Counted from the first letter of the stretch, positions 1-9,822 are shown. The stretch: DNA of 64,000 nt from Luedemannella flava (GCF_039528515.1 NZ_BAAALT010000022.1:1-64000), one strand, 5' to 3'. Numbers and translations: made by a program. The notes: generated from the sequence alone by a model not told the origin.

Positions 1-10
1 ACCCCACCAC

Positions 11-85
11 TTGATCACGAAAAGTGCGAAAGTCGAGCACGCGGATGTCCGCGTGTTTCGTGCCAAGATCGACTTTGGTGATCAA
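11..85. terminator. Compound nested inverted repeat downstream of the Cip1-like gene
   Basis: Three nested complementary pairs are visible: TTGATCAC (11-18) with GTGATCAA (78-85), AAAGTCGA (29-36) with TCGACTTT (69-76), and CACGCGGA (38-45) with TCCGCGTG (48-55). The block lies just past the stop codon of the minus-strand gene ending at 101, so a transcription-terminating hairpin is the simplest reading. It is longer and more elaborate than a plain terminator and has no T-tract. Confidence 0.5.
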
Positions 86-100
86 CTAGAGTGCGGCATG

Positions 101-1393
101 TCAGCAGCCGATGCGGCTCGCGCCGACGGCCACGTCGTCGTACCAGAGGGTGTCGGCGCCCTCGCCGTAGCTCTCCCAACCGATGCGGAAATTGCTCAGC
201 GCGGGCCGCCAGTTCGGCCGGCTGTTGACCCACTGGGAGTCGATGTCGGCCGTGGCGACCATGTCCTCGCGCAGGCCGGCGACGTCGGCGCCGTTGATCC
301 ACGTCTGCATCTGGCCGTTGGCACCGCTGACCATGAACTCCACGCAGGTCCACGTGTTCGTGGGCAGGTCGACGGAGTAGGACAGGCCGACCGGGCTCTG
401 CACCGGCAGGGTCTGGTCGTCGGACTCGCGGTTCCACTGCAGCTTGTTGCCCTGGCCGCCCATGCGCAGGTCCCGGCCGCCGTCGGCGGTGTCCTTCATG
501 GCCAGGAACGTCACGTGCGAGGACGGCAGCGCGGTGGTGTGCCGGACGTAGAACCGGGCGTACCACGTGTTGCCGGTCAGCGCGGTGGCCGACTGGACGA
601 AGACGTGGTTGCAGTAGCCGGCGGTGCCGTTGACCTTCAGCGACTTCGAGCCCGACCGCGCGGTCGTCGTGTCGATCGTCGCCGTGCCCGAGCCGGAGCA
701 GTTGGGGTTCTGGACGCTCCAGGCGCCCGACGGCGTGCCCGCCGCGAGGCTCTCGAAGCCGTCGCAGATGCTCGCGCCCGAGCAGCCCGCCGGCGGAACC
801 GACGTGACCGGGGCCGAGGTGACCGGGGCGGAGGTGACGGGAGCCGACGTCACGGGGGCGGAGGTCACCGCGCGCGACGTGACCGGCGCGGAGGTGACCG
901 CGCGCGAGGTCACCGGCGCCGACGTCACCGCGCGGGAGGTGACCGCGGCGGACGTGGTGGTCGTGCCGCCGCAGGCGACGCCGTTGACCGCGAAGGCGGT
1001 CGGCGTCGGGTTGCTCGACGAGTACGTGCCCTGCACCCCGAACTCGGTGGCGGCGTTGGCGGCGACGTTGCCGTTGTACGACATGTTCGTCGCGGTCACG
1101 GACGTGCCGCTCTGGCTGACGGTGGCGTTCCAGCCGTTGGTGATCCGCTGGTCGCCGCTGTAGCTCCAGGTGACCGTCCAGCCGCTCAGGGCCTGGTCAC
1201 CGCCGCTGACGCGGATGTTGGCGGTGAAGCCGCCGGGCCAGGAGTTGGGCGCGTACGTGACCTGGCAGCCCGTCGCGGCGTTGGCGCCGGGGGCGATGAC
1301 GAGGGCCACGGCCGTGGCCGCGAGCCCGCTCGCCAGGGCGGCAGCCGCCGCCACCGTGCGGCCGCGACGCGACCGCCATCGTGAGATCCACAT
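101..1393 (-). CDS. Secreted CBM2 plus Cip1-like cellulose-binding protein
   Basis: Predicted extracellular protein of 430 aa. An Arg-rich signal peptide ends near residue 40 (GANAA). A family 2 carbohydrate-binding module follows (about 41-145, starting TGCQVTYAPNSWPGGFTANI). Next comes a linker of VTSAP/VTSRA repeats, then a jelly-roll-like domain. That domain resembles fungal Cip1: it carries ICDGFESL, SGSKSLKVNG, SSHVTFLAMKDTADGG, NRESDDQTLP, GWESYGEGADTLWYDD and a C-terminal SRIGC. Cip1 of Trichoderma is a cellulase-induced protein with a lyase-type fold and no settled activity, so cellulose or uronan binding or cleavage is inference. The gene stands alone. Two ATCGATGA palindromes upstream may be operators. 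Confidence 0.8.
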   Translation of the reverse strand: MWISRWRSRRGRTVAAAAALASGLAATAVALVIAPGANAATGCQVTYAPNSWPGGFTANIRVSGGDQALSGWTVTWSYSGDQRITNGWNATVSQSGTSVTATNMSYNGNVAANAATEFGVQGTYSSSNPTPTAFAVNGVACGGTTTTSAAVTSRAVTSAPVTSRAVTSAPVTSRAVTSAPVTSAPVTSAPVTSAPVTSVPPAGCSGASICDGFESLAAGTPSGAWSVQNPNCSGSGTATIDTTTARSGSKSLKVNGTAGYCNHVFVQSATALTGNTWYARFYVRHTTALPSSHVTFLAMKDTADGGRDLRMGGQGNKLQWNRESDDQTLPVQSPVGLSYSVDLPTNTWTCVEFMVSGANGQMQTWINGADVAGLREDMVATADIDSQWVNSRPNWRPALSNFRIGWESYGEGADTLWYDDVAVGASRIGC

Positions 1394-1434
1394 GGGTGTG
1401 CCGATCCTCTCTCCGCCCCACCCAGCGCCGGGGA

Positions 1435-1499
1435 TTCAATCGATGAACTTCGCTGGATAAAGGGCCGGGTTCAGTGTATCCAGCAGCAATCATCGATGA
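1435..1499. promoter_or_regulatory. Candidate operator pair upstream of the Cip1-like gene
   Basis: TTCAATCGATGAA (1435-1447) and TCATCGATGA (1490-1499) share ATCGATGA and are both palindromic about a central CG, as LacI-family operators usually are. Between them lies an inverted repeat with 8-bp arms, GCTGGATA (1452-1459) and TATCCAGC (1477-1484). Three LacI genes occur in the window, but no direct link can be shown. Confidence 0.35.
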
Positions 1500-1538
1500 A
1501 ATCAACGTCGATGCAGGGCGAGAGGCCCCAGGTCGGAG

Positions 1539-2720
1539 CTATTTCGACGGCGGAACTTCCACGGCCACGACACCGGCCTTGGCCAGCCGTGCCACGTCGT
1601 CCTCGGCGAGCCCGGCGGCCGCCAGGACCGCCGCGGTGTCCGCGCCGAGCGGCCGCGGCGCCCGGACCGGACCGGCCGGGGTGGCCGCGAACCGGGGGGC
1701 GGGCGCCGGCTCCACCGTCCCATCGTCGCGGGTCCGGTAGGTGCCGCGCGCGGCCAGGTGCGGGTGGTCGGGCGCCTCATCCATGCCGAGTACGGGCGTG
1801 ACGCACGCCTGCGTGCCGTCGAACAGCCGGGCCCACTCGTCCCGCGCCCGCCCCGCGAAGATCTCGGCCAGCCGGGCGTGCATCGCCGGCCACGCCCACC
1901 GGTCGTACTGCGCGGCGAAGTCGGGGTCGCCGGCGAGCCCCAGCACGGCGAGCAGCTCGGCGTAGAAGCGCGGCTCCAGCGCGCCCACCACGACGTGCCC
2001 CCCGTCCGCGCACCGGTACGACCGGTAGAACGGCGCCCCGCCGCTGACGATGTCGATGCCGCCGACGGCCTGCCACACCCCCGGCCGCCACGCGCCGTAC
2101 GCCATGGCCAGCAGCAGCGCCGAGCCGTCCACCATGGCGGCGTCGACCACCTGTCCCTGACCGGTCGTCCGGGCGTGCAGCAGCGCGGCGAGCAGGCCCA
2201 CGGCGAGCAGCATCCCGCCCCCGCCGAAGTCGCCCACCAGGTTCGCGGGCGGCACGGGCGCCCAGTCCACGGCGCCGGCCGGCCGGATCGCGTCCAGCAC
2301 GCCGGCGAGGCCCACGTAGTTGATGTCGTGGCCCGGGGTGTGGGCCGCCGGGCCGGTCTGGCCCCAGCCGGTCATCCGGCCGTAGACCAGCGCCGGACGG
2401 CGGGCCAGGCACACGTCGGGGCCGAGGCCGAGCCGCTCGGCGACCCCGGGCCGGAACCCCTCGATCACCGCGTCCGCGCCGTCCACGACGCGCAGCAGGG
2501 CGGCCACGCCGTCGGGGTGCTTCAGGTCGACGGCGACGGAACGGGCGTTGCGGTGCAGCACGGCGTCGGGCGCCGGGGCGCCGGCCTCCTCGACCCGCGC
2601 CACGCGGATCACGTCGGCCCCCAGATCGCCCAGCATCATTCCGCAGAACGGCGCCGGCCCGATGCCGCCCAGCTCAACCACACGCAGACCGGCCAGCGGT
2701 CCTTGACCTTCATCCGTCAC
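1539..2720 (-). CDS. CoA-transferase family III, alpha-methylacyl-CoA racemase-like
   Basis: CaiB/BaiF (class III) fold protein of about 393 aa, closest in motif pattern to alpha-methylacyl-CoA racemase, which epimerises 2-methyl-branched acyl-CoA so that beta-oxidation can proceed. The family N-terminus LAGLRVVELGGIGPAPF is present. So are the likely catalytic triad equivalents H131 (GHDINY), D164 (LVGDFGGGGM) and E249 (ALEPRF). The GTG at 2720 is chosen because AGGG lies about 8 nt upstream; a start 18 nt earlier lacks a ribosome site. There is no operon partner. A formyl- or other acyl-CoA transferase is the alternative; the VGDFGGGG motif favours the racemase. Confidence 0.82.
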   Translation of the reverse strand: MTDEGQGPLAGLRVVELGGIGPAPFCGMMLGDLGADVIRVARVEEAGAPAPDAVLHRNARSVAVDLKHPDGVAALLRVVDGADAVIEGFRPGVAERLGLGPDVCLARRPALVYGRMTGWGQTGPAAHTPGHDINYVGLAGVLDAIRPAGAVDWAPVPPANLVGDFGGGGMLLAVGLLAALLHARTTGQGQVVDAAMVDGSALLLAMAYGAWRPGVWQAVGGIDIVSGGAPFYRSYRCADGGHVVVGALEPRFYAELLAVLGLAGDPDFAAQYDRWAWPAMHARLAEIFAGRARDEWARLFDGTQACVTPVLGMDEAPDHPHLAARGTYRTRDDGTVEPAPAPRFAATPAGPVRAPRPLGADTAAVLAAAGLAEDDVARLAKAGVVAVEVPPSK

Positions 2721-2763
2721 GTGCCGACCCTGCCACATCGGGTCCAGCCGGCACAGACATGGA

Positions 2764-2800
2764 GCGGGGGCCGCGACCCGTCTCCGGTCGCGGCCCCCGC
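2764..2800. terminator. Strong hairpin terminator
   Basis: Perfect 15-bp arms (2764-2778 and 2786-2800, GCGGGGGCCGCGACC and its complement) enclose a 7-nt loop. The hairpin lies directly after the stop codon of the M4 peptidase gene on the minus strand. Confidence 0.75.
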
Positions 2801-2814
2801 CGTCATGTCGGCCG

Positions 2815-5800
2815 TCAGCCGATGGCGGCGCCGAACAGCGCGCCGACCTCGGCCCTGCCGTCGAACTGGTTGCCCGTCTGGACCTGCAGCCCGGTGGTGG
2901 TGGGCCCGGCGGCGTAGACCATCAGGGCACCGGTGCCATTGTCCTCGCCCGGGATGCCGACCAGCAGGTTGGCCCCGGTACCAGACCTGATCTTGATGAT
3001 CGCCAGCGCCGCCCCGGTCCGGTCACCGGTCTCGTTGCCACCCGTCGCCGTGGTCTGGCCGATCGCCACCGCGCCGGAGCCGGTGAGACCGCCCGAGCCG
3101 CCCTTGAGCACGGCCACGGTGCCGGCGAACGCCTGCGTCCCGACCGCCTCGCCCGGCGCGCCCACGGCCAGGTCGACGTACCCGTCACCGGTGACGTCGC
3201 CCGTGGCCAGCGTGCCGCCGAAGAGGTCGCCGGTCTCGCCGGTGTCCGGCACGCCCGAGGTGTTCTGCGACAACGCCGTCGAGCCCGAGGCGGTGATACC
3301 GCCGGACGAACCCTTGAGGATCGTCACGGCGCCCGCGCCGGCGCCCGTGCCGCTGATGGCCTCACCGGGCGCGCCGACCGCGAGGTCGGCGTACCCGTCC
3401 CTGTTGAAGTCACCGACCGCGAGCGCGGCACCGAACAGGTCGTTGGCCTCGGCCGCGCCCGGCACGCCGGAGCTGTCCTGCGACATGCCCTTCGATCCGG
3501 TGCCGGTCAGGCCGGACGACGTGCCCGGCAGCACCACGAAGGCGCCCGAGTTCGCCTGCGTCCCGATGCCCTCGTGGGCGACGCCCACGGCGAGGTCGGC
3601 GTACCCGTCCCTGTTGAAGTCGCCGAAGGCCACCGCGTTGCCGAAGCGGTCGCCCGCCTCGCCGGCGCCCGGCACCCCGGACGAGTCCTGCGTGAACCAC
3701 TGCTTGTTGGTCGTGGTGAGACCACCCGACGCGCCGCGGAGCAGGCCCACGCCGCCCTTCGCCGCGTCGGCGCCCTCCACGCCGATGGCGAGGTCGGCGT
3801 ACCCGTCCTTGTTGACGTCGCCGGCGGCGAGCGTCCTACCGAAGCCGCTGGCGGCGGTGGCGAACGTGTTGCTGGCGAAGACCCGCGCGCCGCGGGTGGT
3901 GATGCCCTCGGACGAGCCGTAGAACACCGAGACCGTCCCCGCCGTGCTGCCCTTGGCCGCCGCGCCGACCGCCAGGTCCGCGTAGCCGTCGCCGTTGAAG
4001 TCCGCGCTGGCCACCGAGGAACCGAACTGCTGGCCCACCACCGGCACGGCGCCGTACGCGCCCATGCCGGCCGTGAGCATCCGGGCGCTCGCCGGCGGGA
4101 GGCCGACGCTGCTGCCGCCGTAGCTGACCGTCACCGCGCCGGCGTCGGCCAGGCCGCCGAGGTCGCGGTCGGGCGCGCCGATCGCGGCGTCGTTGATGCC
4201 GTCGCCGTTGTAGTCGGAGTGCACCGGGTTCCTGGCCGCGCACGTGTAGACCCGCACGTTGTCCAGCCACCAGCCGTAGCCGGCGCTGTCCGGCGTGAAC
4301 AGGCCATCGGTCACGACCTTGAACTGGAGCCGGAGCTTCTTGCCCTGGTACGTCGCCTGGTCGAGCGCGATCTTCGACGACGTCCAGCCGCGGCTGTCGC
4401 CGCCGAAGCCCGTCGTGCCCGTGGCCCAGATCGACCGGTTCGGGCCGTTCGTCCAGGTGCCCTTGGGCGCCGGGAAGCTCGGGTTGGTCGCCGTGCTCGT
4501 CGTGGCCCCGAAGAACCCGCCGTCCAGGAAGATCTCCTCCGGGTCCTCCGGGATCGGGCCCCACCAGTCGAACGCGTCCAGGTGGTCGAAACGCACGTAG
4601 ACCGTGCCCGTGGCGGGCAACGTGATGCCGGTCTTGAGCGTCGCGGTGAGGGTGCGCGACGCCGTGTCCGGGTACGGAACGTCCATGTACAGGGCGTTGC
4701 CCGCGATGGTGCTCGGCTTCACCGTGCCGTCGAGCTTGACCGTCGAACTGACCGTCCAGGCGTCCGCGTTGATGAACCTGTCGAGGAACAGGTTCTTCGG
4801 GCCCTGGCCGGCCGGGCAGGCGTGGGCGTGCTTGATCGCGGCCTCCTTGGCCGGCTGCACGGTCATCCGGACCGCCGTCACCGCGTTGGTGACCGAGACG
4901 CACTCGCTGGTGTAGCCGAGGTTCGCGCAGGCCTGCTGGAGCGCGTACGCCAGGTCGCCGTAGTCGGCGCCCGAGGTGAGCAGCTGCTCCGCACCCAGCC
5001 AGATCCTGCCGACCTTGGTGAGGTCCTTGATGCCCGCGACGGTGACGCCGTTGAACGTGCCGCCGTCGGTCATCAGGTAGGCGGCCTTGTTGCCGACGCC
5101 GCTGTTGATGTGCACGCCGCCGGCGTCATACCACAGCGGGTTCCACAGCTCGCTGTTGACAGTGGGGTCGTTGCCGGTCTCCGCCATGGCGTCGGGCTGG
5201 GAGAACAGCGACGGGTTGCTCATGCTGCGGATGGCACCACCCGTGTTCGGCGGCCGCGGGCGCGTCGGGTCGATCGGCAGATCCTCACCGACGAGCCAGC
5301 GCATGTCGTCGCCGTCGGCGCCGGGAACGAGACGCGGCGTACCGGGCTTGACGCCCTGTCCGGCCGACTCGCTCGTCGGCGCGGCGCCGCTCGTGACCGG
5401 CGCGGACGTCTCGGCGGCCGAGGTCTGCGGAGCGGCGGACGTCGTCGGTGCGTCGCTGGTGACCGGCGCGGACGTCTCGGCGGCCGAGGTCTGCGGCGCG
5501 GAGTCCTCCGGGGCCGGGGTCTCCGCCGCGGACGTCCCGGCAGCCGAGGTCACCGGTGCCGACGTTGCGGGAGCCGACGTGGTCGGCGCCGCGGTCGTCG
5601 GGGCGGCCGAGGTGGCCGGGGCCGAGGTGGCCGGGGCGGTCGTGGTCGGCGTCGCGAGCGACTCCCCGTCGAAGGAGAGGTCGAACAGCTCGCCGAGCAC
5701 GTCCGAGATCGACTCGTTGATGGCGCCGGACTGGTAGTAGTACAGGAGGTTGGACGTGTACTGCGTCACGCCGTGCGTGAGCTCGTGCCCGACCACGTCG

Positions 5801-6879
5801 TCGACGACGTACCCGTCGCCGAAGACCATCTGCTTCTCGTCGCCGTCCCAGAACGCGTTGGGGTACCTGCAGCCGCTCGACGTGTCGTACGACGCGGGGC
5901 AGAAACGCGTCGTGGAGATCAGCGGCAGTGCGCCGTTGCCGTCGATGCCGTCGCGGCCGAGGCTCTGCATGAACCGGTGCACGGCGCCGGTCAGCTCGAA
6001 CGCGTAGTCCGCGTCGGCGATGCCCGACGGCCCGCTGGTCTCCGTGCGTACGGGGTTGTTCGCCGCCGACAGGCAGATGGGGTCGGCGAGGTTCGGGTTG
6101 TTGGCCAGGTCGCAGACCGAACGGTTGGGCTCGCTGGCCGTCTCCACCTGCGAGAACGTCAGTGCGATGTGACCGCTGCGGGCGTCGACGAGGACGAACT
6201 GGTCGACGTTGCGGCGGCTGGGCGCGGTGACCTCGACGTGCCACACCGGGCGGGCGCCCGGGACGCCGTTCGGGGCGACGAGCGAGGCGTCGTAGAGCGA
6301 CAGCGTCGCCGTACCGGCGCGCAGCTTGCTCGCGGCGATCTTCAGCTTGCGGGCGGTGGAGGCGACGGCGTACTTCTTCGCGTCCGCCGCGGAGATGGTC
6401 GCCTTCGTGGTGGCGCCCCCGGTGGCGCCCGCCTCGCCGTTGATGGCGAGCAGGCCACCGGCGGAGTTCACGGTGACGGCGAGCTGACCCCCGATGACCG
6501 GCAGGCCGCCGTACGTCTGCTGGAAGCGCACGACCTCGGCGGCGCCCTGACCGAACGAGCGGACGGTCGTGAGCTCCTTCGCCGGGTCGGCCACGCCGAA
6601 CGCGGTGCCGAACGACGTCAGGTGCGCGCGGGCGGCCTGCTCCGGGGTGGCGTCCCTGGGCAGGTCGGCGGGCGGCGCGATCGGACGGTCGGGGGACGTC
6701 GTCAGGTACCGGGCGAGACCGTTGTCGCCTACCTGGATCGTCGGGCCGTTCGCCGCGACCAGCGACGCGACGGGTGCGGGTCGTGTGACCAGCACGGCGA
6801 CGCCAGCGGCCGCGGCGATAACCGGGGCGGCCACGAGGGCGGTCAGCGTGAGGGCACGACGGTTGAGGGGGATTCCCAC
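2815..6879 (-). CDS. Secreted M4 (thermolysin-family) metallopeptidase with FG-GAP repeats
   Basis: About 1354 aa. A signal peptide/transmembrane segment (LTLTALVAAPVIAAAAGVAVLV) is followed by FTP/PepSY-type propeptide sequence (about 60-230) and the M4 zinc site H365-E-L-T-H369 with third ligand E389 in GAINESISD, the 24-residue spacing of thermolysin. The catalytic domain later shows GGAIRSMSNP and GGVHINSGVGNKAAYL. A Thr/Ser/Ala/Pro-rich stretch (about 406-510) is inserted inside this catalytic domain. A jelly-roll-like region follows, then at least six FG-GAP repeats (DFNGDGYADLAVGA type) resembling an integrin beta-propeller with Ca-binding loops. The GTG at 6879 is preceded by AGGAG at 9 nt; an earlier GTG at 6921 lacks this. 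Probable role: an extracellular protease that binds a surface or matrix. Confidence 0.85.
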   Translation of the reverse strand: MGIPLNRRALTLTALVAAPVIAAAAGVAVLVTRPAPVASLVAANGPTIQVGDNGLARYLTTSPDRPIAPPADLPRDATPEQAARAHLTSFGTAFGVADPAKELTTVRSFGQGAAEVVRFQQTYGGLPVIGGQLAVTVNSAGGLLAINGEAGATGGATTKATISAADAKKYAVASTARKLKIAASKLRAGTATLSLYDASLVAPNGVPGARPVWHVEVTAPSRRNVDQFVLVDARSGHIALTFSQVETASEPNRSVCDLANNPNLADPICLSAANNPVRTETSGPSGIADADYAFELTGAVHRFMQSLGRDGIDGNGALPLISTTRFCPASYDTSSGCRYPNAFWDGDEKQMVFGDGYVVDDVVGHELTHGVTQYTSNLLYYYQSGAINESISDVLGELFDLSFDGESLATPTTTAPATSAPATSAAPTTAAPTTSAPATSAPVTSAAGTSAAETPAPEDSAPQTSAAETSAPVTSDAPTTSAAPQTSAAETSAPVTSGAAPTSESAGQGVKPGTPRLVPGADGDDMRWLVGEDLPIDPTRPRPPNTGGAIRSMSNPSLFSQPDAMAETGNDPTVNSELWNPLWYDAGGVHINSGVGNKAAYLMTDGGTFNGVTVAGIKDLTKVGRIWLGAEQLLTSGADYGDLAYALQQACANLGYTSECVSVTNAVTAVRMTVQPAKEAAIKHAHACPAGQGPKNLFLDRFINADAWTVSSTVKLDGTVKPSTIAGNALYMDVPYPDTASRTLTATLKTGITLPATGTVYVRFDHLDAFDWWGPIPEDPEEIFLDGGFFGATTSTATNPSFPAPKGTWTNGPNRSIWATGTTGFGGDSRGWTSSKIALDQATYQGKKLRLQFKVVTDGLFTPDSAGYGWWLDNVRVYTCAARNPVHSDYNGDGINDAAIGAPDRDLGGLADAGAVTVSYGGSSVGLPPASARMLTAGMGAYGAVPVVGQQFGSSVASADFNGDGYADLAVGAAAKGSTAGTVSVFYGSSEGITTRGARVFASNTFATAASGFGRTLAAGDVNKDGYADLAIGVEGADAAKGGVGLLRGASGGLTTTNKQWFTQDSSGVPGAGEAGDRFGNAVAFGDFNRDGYADLAVGVAHEGIGTQANSGAFVVLPGTSSGLTGTGSKGMSQDSSGVPGAAEANDLFGAALAVGDFNRDGYADLAVGAPGEAISGTGAGAGAVTILKGSSGGITASGSTALSQNTSGVPDTGETGDLFGGTLATGDVTGDGYVDLAVGAPGEAVGTQAFAGTVAVLKGGSGGLTGSGAVAIGQTTATGGNETGDRTGAALAIIKIRSGTGANLLVGIPGEDNGTGALMVYAAGPTTTGLQVQTGNQFDGRAEVGALFGAAIG

Positions 6880-6949
6880 CGTGGGTGACTCCTGCCGGGG
6901 TGAAGCGGGGATAACGAGCACCGCACTCTACGGCGAACGGACGCCGCCC

Positions 6950-6979
6950 GGTCGCCCCGTCGACCGCGGGTGGGCGACC
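6950..6979. terminator. Hairpin after the fumarylacetoacetase gene
   Basis: GGTCGCCC (6950-6957) pairs with GGGCGACC (6972-6979) and lies downstream of the minus-strand stop at 7014. It has no long T-tract. Confidence 0.45.
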
Positions 6980-7013
6980 TTTAGCCGTTTGTCCGAGCCG
7001 ACGGCCCGAAAGA

Positions 7014-8204
<1,191 letters not shown>

Positions 8205-8214
8205 GCTACGCGGG

Positions 8215-8691
8215 TCAGTCGTCGTTGCGGGCACGCCCGCGGCGGCGCGCCTTCTCCCACAGCTCCAGCGGCACGAACACCAGCGTCATCAGGATGACGG
8301 CGACGAACGCCCAGGTCGAGACGATGCCGGGGCCGATGTGCCCGACGCCGAGGCTGTCGGTCCACCCCGGGTTCAGCCCGAGCGGCGGGAAGCCCTCCCA
8401 GAACAGCACCCACAGCAGCGGGATCAGGCCCATCGCCACGCCGTAGGCGGTGAAGTGGCCGGCCCTGGAGAAGATGATCCCGATGAGGACCGAGACGATG
8501 AGGTAGACCAGGACCGCCGTCCGCTGCGCCCCGTCGTCCGGGATCCGGTCCACGACGAAGTTCCAGGCGCCCGCGACGGCGTCGAACACCGCGGTGTGGA
8601 AGGCCGCGAGCAGCACCAGGATCGCGACGGTGACGACCGAGATGAGTACGCCGCGCAGCACCAGTTTGCTGCCGTCTTCCCGCCTGGCCAT
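8215..8691 (-). CDS. Four-TM membrane protein of unknown function
   Basis: 158 aa with a short charged N-terminus (MARREDGSK). Four hydrophobic segments follow: LISVVTVAILVLLAAF, TAVLVYLIVSVLIGIIF, AYGVAMGLIPLLWVLFW and STWAFVAVILMTLVFVPLEL. A basic tail ends the protein. I do not recognise the family. The ATG at 8691 has AAGGAG seven bases upstream, which makes the start secure although an open frame continues further. It ends 10 bp before the fumarylacetoacetase start, so the two are probably cotranscribed. A possible -10 element TATGTT lies upstream on the minus strand near 8735. Confidence 0.7.
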   Translation of the reverse strand: MARREDGSKLVLRGVLISVVTVAILVLLAAFHTAVFDAVAGAWNFVVDRIPDDGAQRTAVLVYLIVSVLIGIIFSRAGHFTAYGVAMGLIPLLWVLFWEGFPPLGLNPGWTDSLGVGHIGPGIVSTWAFVAVILMTLVFVPLELWEKARRRGRARNDD

Positions 8692-8813
8692 GTCGCTCCT
8701 TGAGGGGGTGGTGGAGTCGGGCTGCGCAACATAGTGACACCAAGCGGCCACGGTGGCGAGCCGCGCTGCGTAACCGTTACTGGCGCCCACGGATCCCTGC
8801 CGGCCCGCCAAGC

Positions 8814-8835
8814 CACCAGAAGTCGACTTCCGCAG
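8814..8835. repeat. Single 22-bp palindrome of the 15.4-kb array family
   Basis: The unit has left arm CACCAGAA, core GTCGAC and a degenerate right arm. GAAGTCGACTTC (8819-8830) is a perfect palindrome. It matches the length and arm sequence of the units at 15443-15715 and 60342-60405. No copy is found 42 bp on either side. Confidence 0.6.
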
Positions 8836-8846
8836 TAAGTGGCGCT

Positions 8847-9746
8847 CTAGGGCGCGAGTGCCGTGAGGAGGGTGTCGGCGCGGGTGGTGGCCTCGTCGGG
8901 GTCGGTGGCGGGGTTGCCGATCAGGGGGTCCCAGTTGAGGTCGAGGAAGACCTCGGTGACGCCCTGGTCGGCCAGCCAGGCGAGGTCGGCGCGGATGTCG
9001 TCCGGCGATCCGGACAGGCGCGGGCCGCGCTCGCCGGGGCGGACCACGCCCCGGCACACGATGCGTACCGCGGCAGGGTCCTTGCCCGCCTCAACCGCGC
9101 CGCGCCTCACCTCGGCGACGTCCGCGGCGATCGCGGAGAGGTCCTGGGCGCTGCGGCTGATCCAACCGTCGCCGAGGCGACCCGCCCGGCGCAGCGCGGC
9201 CGGCACCGAGCCGCCGAACAGCAGCGGCGGGCCGGGTCGCTGCACCGGCTTGGGATCCATCCGCGCGGCGGGGACGGCGTAGAACTCGCCGTCGAACGAG
9301 GAGACCTCGTCGGCCCACAGGGTGCGCAGGACGGCGGCGTACTCCTCGACGCGCCTGCCACGGCGCTCCATCGACGCGCCGGTGGCGACGAACTCGGCGG
9401 GCGACCAGCCGGTGCCCAGGCCCAGGTCGAGGCGACCGCCGGAGAGCAGGTCCAGGGTGCCGGCCTGCTTGGCGAGGACCGTGGGCGACACGAACGGCGC
9501 GTTGACGATGGCGACGCCGAGCCGCGCGGTCGACGTGTGCGCGGCGGCGAAGCTCAGCGCGATCAGCGGGTCGAGCACCGCCCGGTAGACGGGCAGGACC
9601 TGCTCGTTCTCTCCAACGATCAGTCGCTGGAACGTCCACAGCGACCCGTAGCCCAGCTCCTCCGCCCGGGCGGCGAAGCGGGCGACGTTGGCCGGGGTGG
9701 CCCAGGCGCCCGCGACGGGCAGTCCGAATCCGACACGCACGCCCAT
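8847..9746 (-). CDS. LLM-class F420-dependent oxidoreductase
   Basis: 299-aa luciferase-like TIM-barrel protein. Such actinobacterial enzymes use coenzyme F420 (or FMN) for hydride transfer to varied substrates. The N-terminus VRVGFGLPVAGAW, the ARAEELGYGSLWTFQRL block, the VLAKQAGTLDLLSGGRLDLGLGTGW motif and the SPDDIRADLAWLADQGVTEVF tail are typical of the F420-dependent subgroup. The substrate cannot be deduced. The gene starts 76 bp from the divergent amylopullulanase gene, and the two promoters share that gap. No cofactor-synthesis genes are nearby. Confidence 0.82.
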   Translation of the reverse strand: MGVRVGFGLPVAGAWATPANVARFAARAEELGYGSLWTFQRLIVGENEQVLPVYRAVLDPLIALSFAAAHTSTARLGVAIVNAPFVSPTVLAKQAGTLDLLSGGRLDLGLGTGWSPAEFVATGASMERRGRRVEEYAAVLRTLWADEVSSFDGEFYAVPAARMDPKPVQRPGPPLLFGGSVPAALRRAGRLGDGWISRSAQDLSAIAADVAEVRRGAVEAGKDPAAVRIVCRGVVRPGERGPRLSGSPDDIRADLAWLADQGVTEVFLDLNWDPLIGNPATDPDEATTRADTLLTALAP

Positions 9747-9754
9747 ACCCTAGC

Positions 9755-9776
9755 CTTGCAAAACCTTGCTGCAACT
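9755..9776. promoter_or_regulatory. MalR-like operator upstream of the amylopullulanase gene
   Basis: The stretch contains CTTGCAAAACCTTGCTGCAA, a direct repeat of CTTGC with a TTGCTGCAA half. CTTGCA-type repeats are characteristic of maltose-regulated amylase promoters in Streptomyces (MalR, LacI family). The site lies in the intergenic gap 47 bp before the ATG at 9823. Assignment to MalR is by resemblance only. Confidence 0.45.
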
Positions 9777-9822
9777 TTCTGGAAGGAGTACCGTCCGGCC
9801 ATCCCCCTCAGGAGAGGCCTCC

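Noticed and set aside
11..1384. 457-aa plus-strand frame at the window start
   Set aside because: Antisense to the Cip1-like gene, with Arg/Gly low complexity typical of shadow frames in high-GC DNA.
3574..6888. 1104-aa plus-strand frame
   Set aside because: It is the antisense shadow of the M4 peptidase gene: Arg/Gly/Ala-rich, with no domain and no ribosome site.
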